64,000 nucleotides of DNA from DASSJT01 sp963715025 (GTDB lineage Bacteria; Actinomycetota; Actinomycetes; Actinomycetales; Dermatophilaceae). How positions within the stretch are numbered: position 1 is the first letter of the stretch; each line of letters begins with the position of its first letter. A program made the translations under genes and the position numbers. Below the pieces are notes generated by a model. The model ran no database searches and was not told the origin of the DNA. It saw only the letters and a list, made by a program, of their open reading frames with translations. Location: assembly GCA_963715025.1 (NCBI GenBank), contig CAVQQQ010000009.1, positions 1,240,001 through 1,304,000 of the forward strand, written 5' to 3'. Of this stretch, positions 1 through 10,908 are shown piece after piece.

Positions 1-210
1 TCATGGACGCCACGACTCTGCCCACCCTGCTGCTCGGCGGCGACCCGGACGGCGACCCTCGACGAGACCTACGACTCGTGGGGCAAGGCCCTGGAGCTGC
101 CGCCCGTGCGCGGCCTCGTCGTGGGACGCGCACTGCTCTATCCTCCCGACGCCGACGTCGCCGCAGCGGTCGACATCGCCGCGGAGCTGGTCCACGGAGT
201 GTCGCGATGA
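1..210 (+). pseudogene. 3' end of Cgl0158-type (beta/alpha)8-barrel aldolase gene, partial and frameshifted
   Basis: Only the last ~70 codons lie in the window. Two frames are needed. Bases 3-56 read MDATTLPTLLLGGDPDGD, and from about base 58 the next frame reads DETYDSWGKALELP and then RGLVVGRALLYPPDADVAAAV before the stop at 208-210. This resembles the C-terminus of deoxyribose-phosphate-aldolase-like proteins of actinobacterial inositol clusters (the Cgl0158 family), which are thought to cleave the 5-dehydro-2-deoxygluconate-6-phosphate step or a related one. The stop overlaps the iolB start as ATGA. The +1 frame change matches six others in the window. Family call by recall. Confidence 0.6.
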
Positions 211-1194
211 GCGACAACGCCCGCTGGGTGCTGCCGTTCGGGTCGGCCAAGGCCGACGGCTACGACGTTGCCGTCACGCCCGACCGCGACGACTGGCAGC
301 ACACGGGCCTGTATGCCGCTGGCCTGGCAGCCGGGGAAAGCCGTGAGGTTGCCGCCGGCGACTTCGAGTACATCGTGGTGCCGCTGGCGGGCTCCGTCAC
401 CGTCGAGGTCGCCGGCCGGAAGATCGTGCTCGTGGGCCGCGACTCGGTTTTCGCGGGCGCAACCGATGTCGCGTACGTGCCCCGGGGGGAGGGGTTCGTC
501 GTCACCAGCGCGCTGGGAGCCCGGGTGGCCCTGGCCTTCGCGCGCGCCGCCGAGCGCGAGCAGCCGCTTCCCGCACGTCACATCCACGCCGACGAGGTGC
601 CCGTCGAGCTGCGCGGCGCTGGCACGGGCCTCGCGCGAGGTGCGCAACTTCGGCACACCCGCGGTCCTCGAAGCCGACTCGCTCATCGCCTGCGAGGTCA
701 TCACGCCCGCCGGCAACTGGTCTTCCTACCCGCCGCACAAGCACGACGAGGAGCGTGAGGGCGAGGAGACCGACCTCGAGGAGATCTACTACTTCGAGCT
801 CCAGCCCGAGGCCTCCCCGACTTTGTCTGCGGGAGGAGCGCCGGAAGCCCCGATTCCGCCGGCCGACCGCTCCCCCGGCATACAAAGTGCGGGGGTGGAG
901 GGGCACCCACAGCGGCAGCCATTCGCCTACCAGCGGGTCTACGGCAGCGCGGAGCGGCCGATCGACGTGCTTGCAGAGGTGCGCACCGGCGATGTCGTGC
1001 TGGTGCCCCACGGCTGGCACGGCCCGGCCATGGCCCCGCCCGGCTACGACCTCTACTACCTCAACGTCATGGCCGGCCCCGGCGCGACCCGGGCCTGGCT
1101 GATCTGCGACGACCCGGCCCACGCGTGGGTCCGTGACACGTGGGCGAACCAGGACATCGACCCCCGACTTCCCCTGCGAGGAGCATCGTCATGA
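207..1194 (+). pseudogene. iolB: 5-deoxy-glucuronate isomerase IolB, broken by a +1 frameshift
   Basis: IolB isomerises 5-deoxy-glucuronate to 5-dehydro-2-deoxygluconate in inositol catabolism. It starts at ATG 207 (MSDNARWVLPFGSAK) and runs in one frame to about 625, then continues in the next frame as ASREVRNFGTPAVLEADSL to the stop at 1192-1194. One extra G in the GGG at 626-628 explains the break. Family marks are the cupin-like HKHDEE, DLEEIYYFEL and the PHGWHGPAMAPPGYDLYYLN block. The joined length of ~328 residues is slightly above the usual ~300. The stop overlaps the iolD start. Because all segments are well preserved, I suspect a sequencing error rather than true decay. Confidence 0.85.
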
Positions 1195-3147
1195 CGGCCG
1201 ACAACTCCGCAACGGTGCGGCTGACCGTGGCCCAGGCACTCGTCCGCTTCCTCTCGGTGCAGCACTCCGAGCGCGATGGCGAGCGGCAGAAGCTCTTCGC
1301 GGGCTGCTTCGGCATCTTCGGCCACGGCAACGTCGCCGGAGTCGGGCAGGCCCTGCTCCAGCAGGAGGTCGAGGCCGGGACGTTCGAGAAAGCCGGGCTG
1401 CCCTACGTCCTCGCGCGCAACGAACAGGCCATGGTGCACACCGCCGTCGCCTACGCCCGCCAGAAGGACCGGCTCCAGATCTGGGCCTGTACTGCCTCGG
1501 TCGGGCCAGGCTCGACGAACATGCTCACCGGCGCCGCGCTCGCGACCATCAACCGGATCCCGGTGCTGCTACTGCCCTCGGGGACCTTTGCGACCCGGGT
1601 CTCGTCCCCGGTGCTCCAGGAGCTCGAGAGCTCGTATGCCGGTGACGTCACCGTCAACGACGCGTTTCGTCCGCTGTCGCGCTACTTCGACCGGGTGACC
1701 CGTCCCGAGCAGCTGCCCTCGGCGCTGCTGAACGCCATGCGGGTCCTCACCGATCCGGTAGAGACGGGCGCGGTCACGTTGGCTCTGCCGCAGGATGTGC
1801 AGGCGGAGGCGCATGAGTGGCCGGTCGAGCTCTTCGACGAGCGCACCTGGCATGTGGCGCGACCACCGGCCGAGGCTTCCCGGATCGCCGCGGCTGCCAG
1901 CCTGATTCGCAGCGCGAAGCGACCGCTGGTGGTTGCCGGCGGAGGCGTCCACTACTCGGGCGCAGAAGAGGCGCTGCGCGAGTTCGTCGACTCCACGGGC
2001 ATTCCGGTGAGCGAGAGCCAGGCGGGCAAGGGTTCGCTGCCTCACGGCCACCCGCGGGAAATGGGTGCGGTCGGGTCCACAGGCACGACGGCCGCCAACG
2101 CGCTGGCGCGAGAGGCCGACGTCGTGATCGGGATCGGCACCCGCTACAGCGACTTCACCACGGCCTCGCGGACCGCCTTCCAGGGCAAGGTCGTCCGCTT
2201 CGTCAACATCAACATCGCCAGCTTCGACGCCGGCAAGCACTCCGGTCTGTCCGTGGTGGCGGACGCGCGCGAGGCCCTCGTTGCACTGACCGCAACGCTG
2301 GAGGGGTATGCCGTCGACCCGGCATACCGCGATCTCCAGGCCCAGCTCTGGGGCGAGTGGGATGCGGAGGTGGAGGCTGCTTACAACCCGCCGGCAGAGG
2401 TGACCGACCGGCTGGCCGAGGGACTGCTCACCCAGGGCGAGGTGATCGGTGCCGTCAACGAGCTGTCCGAGCCGCGTGACGTCGTGCTGTGCGCGGCCGG
2501 CTCGATGCCCGGCGACCTGCACAAGCTGTGGCGGGTCCGCGACCGCAAGGCGTACCACGTGGAGTACGGCTATTCGTGCATGGGCTACGAAGTGCCGGCG
2601 TCGATCGGGATCCGGCTGGCCGGACGAGAGCCGCGACGTGTTCGCGATGGTCGGTGACGGCGGATACCTCATGATGCCAACGGAGCTCGTCACTGCTGTG
2701 CAGGAGGGCGTGAAGGTCATCGTCGTCCTGGTTCAGAATCACGGCTTCCACTCGATCGGCTCGCTGTCGGAGTCCCTGGGCTCGCAGCGGTTCGGCACCA
2801 AGTACCGCTACCGCTCCGAGTCGGGCCACCTCGACGGGGAGCGGCTGCCCGTGGACCTCGCGGCCAACGCACGATCGCTCGGCGCCCGGGTCATCGAGGT
2901 GCACTCACGGAGCGAGCTCGAGCAGGCGATCGCCGACGCGAAGGCCGCGCCCGCGCATGGCGGCCCGATCGTCATCCACGTCGAGACCGATCCGCTCGTC
3001 TATGCCCCGGACAGCGATTCCTGGTGGGACGTGCCGGTGAGCCAGGTGTCCGAGCTCGACTCGACCCGGACGGCATACCGCGACTACGCCGAGCACAAGC
3101 GCACCCAGCGCCCCTACGTGGGGCCCTCGGAGAGGAACCCGGAATGA
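1191..3147 (+). pseudogene. iolD: 3D-(3,5/4)-trihydroxycyclohexane-1,2-dione hydrolase IolD, broken by a +1 frameshift
   Basis: IolD is a thiamine-diphosphate enzyme that opens the ring of trihydroxycyclohexane-dione to 5-deoxy-glucuronate. The start is ATG 1191, behind GCGAGGAG and overlapping the iolB stop; a longer in-frame GTG at 1140 is unlikely. The first frame carries the TPP-family N-domain (FAGCFGIFGHGNVAGVGQAL, VLARNEQAMVHTA) to EVPASIGIRL. Near 2618-2626 it shifts to the next frame, which supplies the TPP/Mg motif MVGDGGYLMMPTELVTAVQE and the C-terminus. The joined product of ~650 residues fits the family. The break is again a net +1 shift in an otherwise intact gene. Confidence 0.88.
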
Positions 3148-4046
3148 GCAGGCCCGCTCTCATCGGCAGCGCCCCCGACTCGTGGGGGGTCTGGTACGCG
3201 GACGACCCGAACCAGACGCCGTGGTCACGCTTCCTCGACGAGGTCGCCGCTGCCGGGTACACCCGGATCGAGCTGGGCCCCTACGGCTACCTGCCCACCG
3301 ATCCGGCGCAGCTCAAGGACGAGCTCGAGCCGCGTGGGCTCACCATGACAGCGGGAACGATCTTCGAACACCTGCACCGCACCGACTCGTGGGACAGCAC
3401 GTGGAAGGATGTCTCGGCCGCCGCATCGCTGACCGCAGCCATGGGCGCGCGTCACCTCGTGGTCATCCCTGACTTCTGGCGCGACGCGGCCACCGGGGCC
3501 GTGATCGAGGATGCGCTGCTCACCGACGAGGAGTGGCCGGCATACGCCAGGCAGGTGAACCGGCTCGCCAAGGCGATCCGTGACGAGTACGGCCTCCAGA
3601 TCCAGTTCCACCCGCACGCCGACAGCCATGTCGACACCCACGCCAACGTGGAGCGGTTCCTCGGCGAGACCGACCCGGAGCTGGTGAGCTTGTGCCTGGA
3701 CACCGGCCACATCTCCTACTGTGGCGGTGACAACCTCAAGCTGATCCACGATTACCCGGACCGGATCGGTTACGTGCACCTCAAGCAGGTCGACCCCACC
3801 GTGGTCGACGAGGTCATGCAGAAGGGCATCGGCTTCGGCGAGGCCGTGCGGATGGGCGCCATGTGCGAACCGCCGCGCGGCATCCCCGAGATGGGCCCGA
3901 TCCTCGAAGCGCTGGCGGCCCTGGACCGGTCGCCCGAGCTGTTCGCCATCGTCGAGCAGGACATGTACCCGTGCCCTGCCGACGTTCCCCTTCCCATCGC
4001 CACCAGGACCCTGGACTACCTCACGTCCTGCGGCCCGCTCCGGTAG
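3144..4046 (+). CDS. iolE: Sugar phosphate isomerase/epimerase, probable inosose dehydratase (IolE-like)
   Basis: A 300-residue AP-endonuclease-2-type TIM barrel. ATG 3144 (MSRPALIGSAPDSWGVWYAD) overlaps the iolD stop, so the upstream in-frame GTG at 3024 is not the start. Metal-site-like motifs are FHPHADSHVDTHANVERF, LCLDTGHISYCGGD and VHLKQVD, followed by a late IVEQDM glutamate, the pattern seen in IolE and related inosose dehydratases/isomerases. Its place directly after iolD supports loss of water from inosose as its role. An inosose isomerase (IolI-type) function is the main alternative. It is co-transcribed with the genes on either side. Confidence 0.75.
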   Translation: MSRPALIGSAPDSWGVWYADDPNQTPWSRFLDEVAAAGYTRIELGPYGYLPTDPAQLKDELEPRGLTMTAGTIFEHLHRTDSWDSTWKDVSAAASLTAAMGARHLVVIPDFWRDAATGAVIEDALLTDEEWPAYARQVNRLAKAIRDEYGLQIQFHPHADSHVDTHANVERFLGETDPELVSLCLDTGHISYCGGDNLKLIHDYPDRIGYVHLKQVDPTVVDEVMQKGIGFGEAVRMGAMCEPPRGIPEMGPILEALAALDRSPELFAIVEQDMYPCPADVPLPIATRTLDYLTSCGPLR

Positions 4047-4054
4047 CCAGACCA

Positions 4055-4133
4055 GCACCCCTCGGTGCACCCCCAGGCGTTGGACGCCTGACGGACAGCA
4101 GTTTCCACCAACGCACCCGCAAAGAAGCGGGTG
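4055..4133 (+). promoter_or_regulatory. Three consecutive hairpins between iolE and the ABC importer
   Basis: The 109-base gap holds three short inverted repeats: GCACC/GGTGC (4055-4068), CAGGCGT/ACGCCTG with a 3-base loop (4074-4090), and CACCCGC/GCGGGTG around AAAGAA (4114-4133). None is followed by a T-run. Such a stack could act as a partial terminator or as an RNA processing/stability element that lets the following binding-protein gene be expressed differently from the catabolic genes. Function is inference. Confidence 0.4.
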
Positions 4134-4155
4134 GACGCGAAAGGCAGGACCAAAG

Positions 4156-5142
4156 ATGATCCGCATCAACCGCACAGCGGGTGTTGCCACCGCCGCGCTC
4201 CTGGGAGTCTCACTCGCGGCGTGCAGCTCCTCCGGAGGCAAGGAGGACACCGGGACCGTCGCCCAGGGCAACAAGGCGACGACGATGACGGTCTCCATGA
4301 TCACCCACCAGGCACCCGGTGACACCTTCTGGGACATCATCCGCAAGGGTGCCGAAGCGGCGGCGGCGAACGACGGCGTCAAGCTCGAGTACACCAACGA
4401 CCCCGACGCGACAAAGCAGGCCCAGCTCATCCAGGCCGCCATCGACAAGAAGGTGGACGGGATCGCCGTGACCAGCCCCAACACCGGTGCGCTCGGCGGT
4501 GCGATCAAGAAGGCGGTCGCAGCGGGCATCCCCGTGACGATGTTCAACGCGGGCGAGGCAGACTTTGCGAGCCTGGGCGCTATCGGTTACTTCGGCCAAG
4601 GCGAGAAGCCGGCGGGAGTCGCCGTAGGCGAGCGGGTGACCAAGGACGGCGGCAAGAGCATCCTCTGCGTCATCCAGGAACAGGGCCAGCAGCAGCTCGA
4701 GGACCGCTGCGATGGCGTGAAGCAGGGCGCCGGCGGCGCGAAGGTCGAGCGGCTGTACGTCAATGGCCGCGACGACGCCGCCGTCACGACCTCCCTCCAG
4801 GCGAAGCTGACGCAGGACAAGAGCGTCGACTGGGTCGTCACCCTCGGGGCCCAGTTCGCGCTCGACGCGGTCAAGTCCGTCTCGGGTGCCGGCAGCTCCG
4901 CCAAGATCGGCACGTTCGACACCAACAAGGCGTTGGTCACCGCCGTCAAGGACGGCAAGGTCGCCTGGGCGATCGACCAGCAGCCCTACCTGCAGGGCTA
5001 CCTCGCCGTCGACGCGCTGTGGCTCTACAAGACCAACGGCAACGTGATCGGTGGTGGAAGCGCGGTCGCAACCGGACCGGCGTTCATCGACTCCACCAAC
5101 ATCGCCACGGTCGAGCAGTTCGCCGCCAAGGGCACTCGGTGA
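4156..5142 (+). CDS. Sugar ABC transporter substrate-binding lipoprotein (probable inositol)
   Basis: A 328-residue type-I periplasmic binding protein (Peripla_BP_4 fold). The N-terminus is a lipoprotein signal with positive residues, a hydrophobic stretch and the lipobox LAAC with Cys23, then a Ser/Gly linker. The body shows ribose/inositol-binder features such as MITHQAPGDTFWDIIRKGAE, a central AQLIQAAIDKKVDGIAVTSP and the hinge-side WAIDQQPYLQGYLAVDALW. It is tethered outside the membrane and passes substrate to the permease and ATPase genes that follow. Position inside an iol operon suggests myo-inositol; ribose or another polyol is possible. Confidence 0.85.
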   Translation: MIRINRTAGVATAALLGVSLAACSSSGGKEDTGTVAQGNKATTMTVSMITHQAPGDTFWDIIRKGAEAAAANDGVKLEYTNDPDATKQAQLIQAAIDKKVDGIAVTSPNTGALGGAIKKAVAAGIPVTMFNAGEADFASLGAIGYFGQGEKPAGVAVGERVTKDGGKSILCVIQEQGQQQLEDRCDGVKQGAGGAKVERLYVNGRDDAAVTTSLQAKLTQDKSVDWVVTLGAQFALDAVKSVSGAGSSAKIGTFDTNKALVTAVKDGKVAWAIDQQPYLQGYLAVDALWLYKTNGNVIGGGSAVATGPAFIDSTNIATVEQFAAKGTR

Positions 5143-5153
5143 GGTGAGCTGAC

Positions 5154-6197
5154 GTGGCCACCGCAACCACCACTGGTGCGGCGGGGGACGACCGGGTCCG
5201 CACCCGGTCGTCCCTGGCCATCCTGCTCGGGATGCCGGCGGTCGGCGCCCTGATCGGGGCCATCGCCGTTGCCCTCCTGTTCTTCGCGGCGGCACCCGCC
5301 TTCCGCAACCTCGAGAACGTCGGCACGATCCTCTACAACGCCTCCACCATCGGGATCATGGCAGTGTTCGTCGGCCTCCTCATGATCGGAGGCGAGTTCG
5401 ACCTGTCGGCGGGCGTCGCGGTGACCGCCTCCGGGCTCTTCGCCGCCCACACGGCGTGGTACTTCGGCCTCAACGTGTGGATCGGCGTGCTGCTGGCGCT
5501 GGTGTTCTCGCTGTCCGTCGGGGCGTTCAACGGCTGGCTGCTGCACAAGACGGGTCTGCCGAGCTTCCTCGTCACCCTGGGCACGTTCTTCGTGCTCCAG
5601 GGCGTCAACCTCGCGGTGACCCGCATCGTCACCGGGGGTGTCTCGTCCAACACCATCAGCGACATGGACGGTTGGGCCAGCGCCCAGGCGGTCTTCGCCT
5701 CGAGCTTCGACATCGGCCCGGTGACCGTCCAGATTCCGGTCATCTACTGGATCGTCCTCACGGCGGTACTGTCGTGGGTGCTGCTGCGGACGCGCATCGG
5801 CAACTGGGTCTTCGCGGTGGGCGGCGATGCGGCTGCGGCCCGCGCGGTCGGCGTGCCGGTCGTCGCCACGAAGGTGGGCTTGTTCATGGCCGTCGGCTTC
5901 GGCGGCTGGCTCCTCGGGATGCACCTGCTCTTCGAGTACAACAACGTGCAGTCCGGCCAGGGTGTCGGCAACGAGTTCATCTACATCATTGCGGCCGTCA
6001 TCGGTGGGTGCCTGCTCACCGGCGGCTACGGCTCGATCGTCGGTGCAGCCATTGGTGCGCTGATCTACGGCATGACCCAGCTCGGCATCTCCTACGCCGG
6101 CTGGGACGTCGACTGGCTCAAGACCTTCCTCGGCATCATGCTCATCGGCGCCACCCTCGTGAACATGTACGTCAAGAAGAAGGCGGACGCGCGATGA
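5154..6197 (+). CDS. Sugar ABC transporter permease (BPD_transp_2 family)
   Basis: A 347-residue polytopic membrane protein of the RbsC/IatP type. It starts at GTG 5154 (MATATTTGAAGDDRVRTRSS), 11 bases after the binding-protein stop, with GAGGTGAGC as a possible ribosome site. About nine to ten hydrophobic segments are visible. The family signature region is IMAVFVGLLMIGGEFDLSAG, and the cytoplasmic loop has GDAAAARAVGVPVVATK. It forms the membrane channel, presumably as a homodimer, with the preceding lipoprotein and the following ATPase. The stop overlaps the ATPase start (ATGA). Confidence 0.88.
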   Translation: MATATTTGAAGDDRVRTRSSLAILLGMPAVGALIGAIAVALLFFAAAPAFRNLENVGTILYNASTIGIMAVFVGLLMIGGEFDLSAGVAVTASGLFAAHTAWYFGLNVWIGVLLALVFSLSVGAFNGWLLHKTGLPSFLVTLGTFFVLQGVNLAVTRIVTGGVSSNTISDMDGWASAQAVFASSFDIGPVTVQIPVIYWIVLTAVLSWVLLRTRIGNWVFAVGGDAAAARAVGVPVVATKVGLFMAVGFGGWLLGMHLLFEYNNVQSGQGVGNEFIYIIAAVIGGCLLTGGYGSIVGAAIGALIYGMTQLGISYAGWDVDWLKTFLGIMLIGATLVNMYVKKKADAR

Positions 6198-7162
6198 GCA
6201 CGACAGAAGTCCAGGACACAACGGCGGCCACGGGCTCCAGCGCGCCCATCCTCGAGATGGTGGACGTGGGGAAGAGCTACGGCAACGTCAACGCATTGCG
6301 GGGAGTCTCCCTCCTCGTCCGCCAGGGCGAGGTCACCTGCGTCCTCGGTGACAACGGCGCCGGCAAGTCGACCCTGATCAAGATCATGGCCGGGTTGCAC
6401 GACTACACCGAGGGCCAGATGAAGCTCAACGGCATCCAGCGCAGCTTCGGGTCCCCCCGCGCGGCCCAGGCCTCTGGCATCGCGACCGTCTACCAGGACC
6501 TGGCGCTGGCCCCGCTGATGTCCGTGTGGCGCAACTTCTTCCTGGGCAACGAGATCTACAAGGGCCCGATTCGGCAGCTCGACATCGAGACCATGAAGCG
6601 GATCGCCAACGACGAGCTGACCAAGATGGGCATCGTCATCTCGGACCTCGACCGCCCGGTGGGCGGCCTGTCCGGGGGACAGCGCCAGTGCATCGCGATC
6701 GCCCGGGCCATCTACTTCGGTGCCAAGGTGATCATCCTCGATGAGCCCACCGCTGCCCTCGGCGTCAAGCAGTCCGGGGTCGTGCTCAAGTACATCGTCA
6801 AGGCGCGCGACGCCGGTCTCGGCGTGGTGTTCATCACGCACAACCCGCACCACGCCTACCTCGTCGGCAACCACTTCGTCATCCTCAAGCTCGGCCGGGT
6901 CGTCCTCGACGCCCACCGGGACGCCCTGACCCTCGAACAGCTCACCACCGAGATGGCCGGCGGCGACGAGCTGACCGAGCTCAGCCACGAGCTGCGGGGC
7001 ATCGACCCGGGCAAGGTCGTCGCCCCGCATGAGGTCGAGCACGGCGCGCTGAGCGTGGAGCTGTCGAAGGACGAGATCGCCGAGCTCCAGCGCGAGACCT
7101 CTGGCACCACGCCAGGCACCACGCCAGGCAACCCTTCAGGCAACCCCAGCGAGGAGAGATAG
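6194..7162 (+). CDS. Sugar ABC transporter ATP-binding protein, single-domain type
   Basis: 322 residues with one ABC domain: Walker A GDNGAGKST at 52-60, signature VGGLSGGQRQ, Walker B VIILDEPTAAL and H-loop VVFITHNPHH. Most ribose/inositol importers of this class use a ~500-residue double ATPase, so the single-domain form (as in FrcA-type systems) would have to work as a homodimer. The C-terminus carries an extra ~70-residue acidic tail ending in repeated TPGTTPGNPSGNPS. ATG 6194 overlaps the permease stop. It energises import of the presumed inositol substrate. Confidence 0.87.
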   Translation: MSTTEVQDTTAATGSSAPILEMVDVGKSYGNVNALRGVSLLVRQGEVTCVLGDNGAGKSTLIKIMAGLHDYTEGQMKLNGIQRSFGSPRAAQASGIATVYQDLALAPLMSVWRNFFLGNEIYKGPIRQLDIETMKRIANDELTKMGIVISDLDRPVGGLSGGQRQCIAIARAIYFGAKVIILDEPTAALGVKQSGVVLKYIVKARDAGLGVVFITHNPHHAYLVGNHFVILKLGRVVLDAHRDALTLEQLTTEMAGGDELTELSHELRGIDPGKVVAPHEVEHGALSVELSKDEIAELQRETSGTTPGTTPGNPSGNPSEER

Positions 7163-8218
7163 ATGTCAATGCAGGACCTGCGGGTGGGCATCATCGGCGT
7201 GGGCATGATGGGCGCCGACCACGCCGACCGCATCGTCCGGCGGATCTCCAACGCCCGCCTGGTCGCGGTCTCCGACCCCGACCAGGCGCGGGCTCAGGAC
7301 CTCGCCGCGCGCTTTGACGGCGTGCGGTCCATCGCCGACCCGCTCGGTCTCATCGCCGAACCCGAGGTCGACGCGGTCCTGATCGCCTCACCCGGCTTCG
7401 TGCACGAGGAGCAGCTTCTCGCGTGCATCGAGCGGGCCACCCCGGTGCTGTGCGAGAAACCCATGACCATGGACAGCGAGTCTTCCCTACGCGTGCTCGA
7501 GGCCGAGCGCGCGGGGGGGAGGCCGCTGATCCAGGTCGGCTTCATGCGCCGGTTCGACCCGGAGTACGCCCAGATGAAGCAGATGCTCGACTCCGGGCGC
7601 CTGGGCAGGACGCTGCTGCTCCACAACACCCACCGCAACAAGGACGTGCCGGAGGGGTTCCGCTCGGAGATGATCGTGCGCGACTCACTCGTGCACGAGG
7701 TGGACGTCGCCCGGTTCGTCTTCGGCGAGGAGATCGTGGAGATCACCGTGCTGTCGCCGGCGCCGACGAGTGTGGCGGCCGAAGGAGTCGTCGACCCACA
7801 GGTCGCGATCTTCCGGATGGCCGGAGGTGCGCTGGTCACCAACGAGGTCTTCGTCAAGAACCAAGTGGGCTACGAGGTCCGCTGCGAGGCGGTCGCCGAG
7901 CGGGGCACCATCATCGCCGGGCGCAACTGGGCCGGGCTCTACAGCACCGGGGTCGGAGCAGCCGACGGCCAGTGGGGCGGCTCGATCCCTGTCGACTTCC
8001 GCGTGCGGTTCGAGCGGGCCTATGACCTCGAGGTCCAGGCCTGGGTGGATTCGGCGCTCCGCGGCGATGTCATCGGCCCCACGTCGTGGGACGGGTATGC
8101 CGCCACGGCGGTGTGCACGGCAGGCATGGAATCTCTCGCGACGGGCCAGCCGGTGCGGGTTGACCTCGTCGAGCGGCCGGCGGCAAATGCCAGCGAGCCC
8201 GTCCTCGGAAAGGCCTGA
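7163..8218 (+). CDS. iolG: Inositol 2-dehydrogenase (Gfo/Idh/MocA family)
   Basis: 351 residues. The N-terminal Rossmann fold has GIIGVGMMGADHADRI (glycines 9, 12, 14), and the catalytic lysine is Lys99 in the CEKP motif. The C-terminal domain has GFMRRFDPEYAQMK and the DSLVHEVDVARFVFG stretch, where the D and H match the substrate-binding residues of inositol dehydrogenases. It oxidises myo-inositol to 2-keto-myo-inositol with NAD+, the entry step of the pathway. It starts directly after the ATPase stop behind GAGGAGAG; Met3 at 7169 is an alternative start. Four paralogues occur later in the window. Confidence 0.82.
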   Translation: MSMQDLRVGIIGVGMMGADHADRIVRRISNARLVAVSDPDQARAQDLAARFDGVRSIADPLGLIAEPEVDAVLIASPGFVHEEQLLACIERATPVLCEKPMTMDSESSLRVLEAERAGGRPLIQVGFMRRFDPEYAQMKQMLDSGRLGRTLLLHNTHRNKDVPEGFRSEMIVRDSLVHEVDVARFVFGEEIVEITVLSPAPTSVAAEGVVDPQVAIFRMAGGALVTNEVFVKNQVGYEVRCEAVAERGTIIAGRNWAGLYSTGVGAADGQWGGSIPVDFRVRFERAYDLEVQAWVDSALRGDVIGPTSWDGYAATAVCTAGMESLATGQPVRVDLVERPAANASEPVLGKA

Positions 8219-8223
8219 GCGGC

Positions 8224-9105
8224 ATGAAGCTCGCCCTCGACCCCTACATGTTTCGCAACGTGCCCCTGCTCGAGCTGCCCGGCCTGGTCGCCGAACTCGG
8301 GTACGAGTGGATCGAGCTCTCGCCCCGCGAGGACTTCACACCGTTCTTCAACCACCCGCGCGTCGACGACGGGACGGTGCAGGCCTTTCGCCGCGCCCTC
8401 GGCAGTGCCGGCGTCGGGGTCTCCTCGGTCCTGCCGCTCTACAAGTGGTCAGGCCCCGACGAGGATGACCGCCAGGCGGCCGTGCGCTACTGGAAGCGCG
8501 CCATCCAGGTCACGGCTGACCTCGGCGTCGACACGATGAACTCCGAGTTCAACGGCAACCCGCGGGACGCGGCGGCCTGCGAGCGGCAGTTCTGGAAGTC
8601 CATGGAGGAGCTGCTCCCGGTCTTCGAGCGCGAGGGCATCCGCCTGGTGCTCGAGCCCCACCCCGACGACTGGGAGGAGGACGGAAAGCGTGCCGTCGAC
8701 CTCATCCGCGGCATCAACAGCCCGAACGTCTCCTTCCTCTACTGCGCCCCGCACACGTTCCACCAAGGCAACGACTGCAAGGCGATCATGGAGAAGGCCG
8801 GAGACGTGCTGACCATGGTCCATGTGGCCGACTCGTTCAACCACACCGGCTCCAGCGGACTGCGCTACATCGTCAACCCGCCCGGCTCGCAGGTCACGGT
8901 GCACCAGCACCTCGACATCGGGCAGGGCGAGGTCGACTTCGACGAGTTCTTCTCCGGCCTGGAGTCGATCGGCTTCGACGGCATCGTCACGACGTGCGTC
9001 TTTGCCTGGGAGGAGCGGGCCCGCGAGTCAAGCACCTTCATGCGGGAGAAGATCGGTGAGTACCTGGGCCGGTGGTCCTCAGCGCCCACCTTCGAGTCGC
9101 CCTGA
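8224..9105 (+). CDS. iolH: Sugar phosphate isomerase/epimerase, IolH family
   Basis: 293 residues, a TIM-barrel protein closely matching my memory of actinobacterial and Salmonella IolH. It opens with MKLALDPYMFRNVPLLELP, then FTPFFNHPRVDD, GPDEDDRQAAVRYWKRAIQ, LGVDTMNSEFNG and LEPHPDDWEEDG, and later LRYIVNPPGSQVTVHQHLDI. IolH is a regular member of inositol operons, but its exact reaction is less settled than those of IolB, D, E and G. It lies five bases after iolG and is the last gene before a strong hairpin, so it probably ends the transcription unit. Confidence 0.82.
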   Translation: MKLALDPYMFRNVPLLELPGLVAELGYEWIELSPREDFTPFFNHPRVDDGTVQAFRRALGSAGVGVSSVLPLYKWSGPDEDDRQAAVRYWKRAIQVTADLGVDTMNSEFNGNPRDAAACERQFWKSMEELLPVFEREGIRLVLEPHPDDWEEDGKRAVDLIRGINSPNVSFLYCAPHTFHQGNDCKAIMEKAGDVLTMVHVADSFNHTGSSGLRYIVNPPGSQVTVHQHLDIGQGEVDFDEFFSGLESIGFDGIVTTCVFAWEERARESSTFMREKIGEYLGRWSSAPTFESP

Positions 9106-9131
9106 CAGCAGGGGTATGCCGCCCGCCCGCC

Positions 9132-9167
9132 CGAGTGCCCACCCGCGGATGCGCGGGTGGGCACTCG
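9132..9167 (+). terminator. Rho-independent-type terminator hairpin after iolH
   Basis: A perfect 15-bp GC-rich stem, 9132-9146 (CGAGTGCCCACCCGC) pairing with 9153-9167, closes a 6-base loop. No T-tract follows, which is common for actinobacterial terminators. It separates the inositol operon from the separately promoted mmsA gene. Confidence 0.8.
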
Positions 9168-9265
9168 TGCCTTCGCGGCGTCGGCCAACGGACGTCAAGG
9201 GCTGTCGGCGGAAGGGCCTGCCGGACGGCATACCAGGAAGCCGGCTCTGGCCCAGAGCAGGCCTC

Positions 9266-9279
9266 ACATGTTAAAATGT
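9266..9279 (+). promoter_or_regulatory. A/T-rich palindrome upstream of mmsA
   Basis: ACAT-GTTAAA-ATGT, 30 bases before the GTG start of mmsA, is strikingly AT-rich against the local background. TTAAAA could serve as a -10 element, and the inverted repeat as an operator for an inositol regulator not present in this window. Function is inferred from position only. Confidence 0.4.
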
Positions 9280-9308
9280 CCTAACAAAGTCGTTTGAAGG
9301 AGACCGCA

Positions 9309-10811
<1,503 letters not shown>

Positions 10812-10908
10812 GCCGCAACCCGACCCCACCGACGTGGCCCGGCCTACAGGCCGAGCCACGTCGGCGGGCGGACAACACGCGCGGATCGGATCCGGTGACG
10901 GCCGGCCG

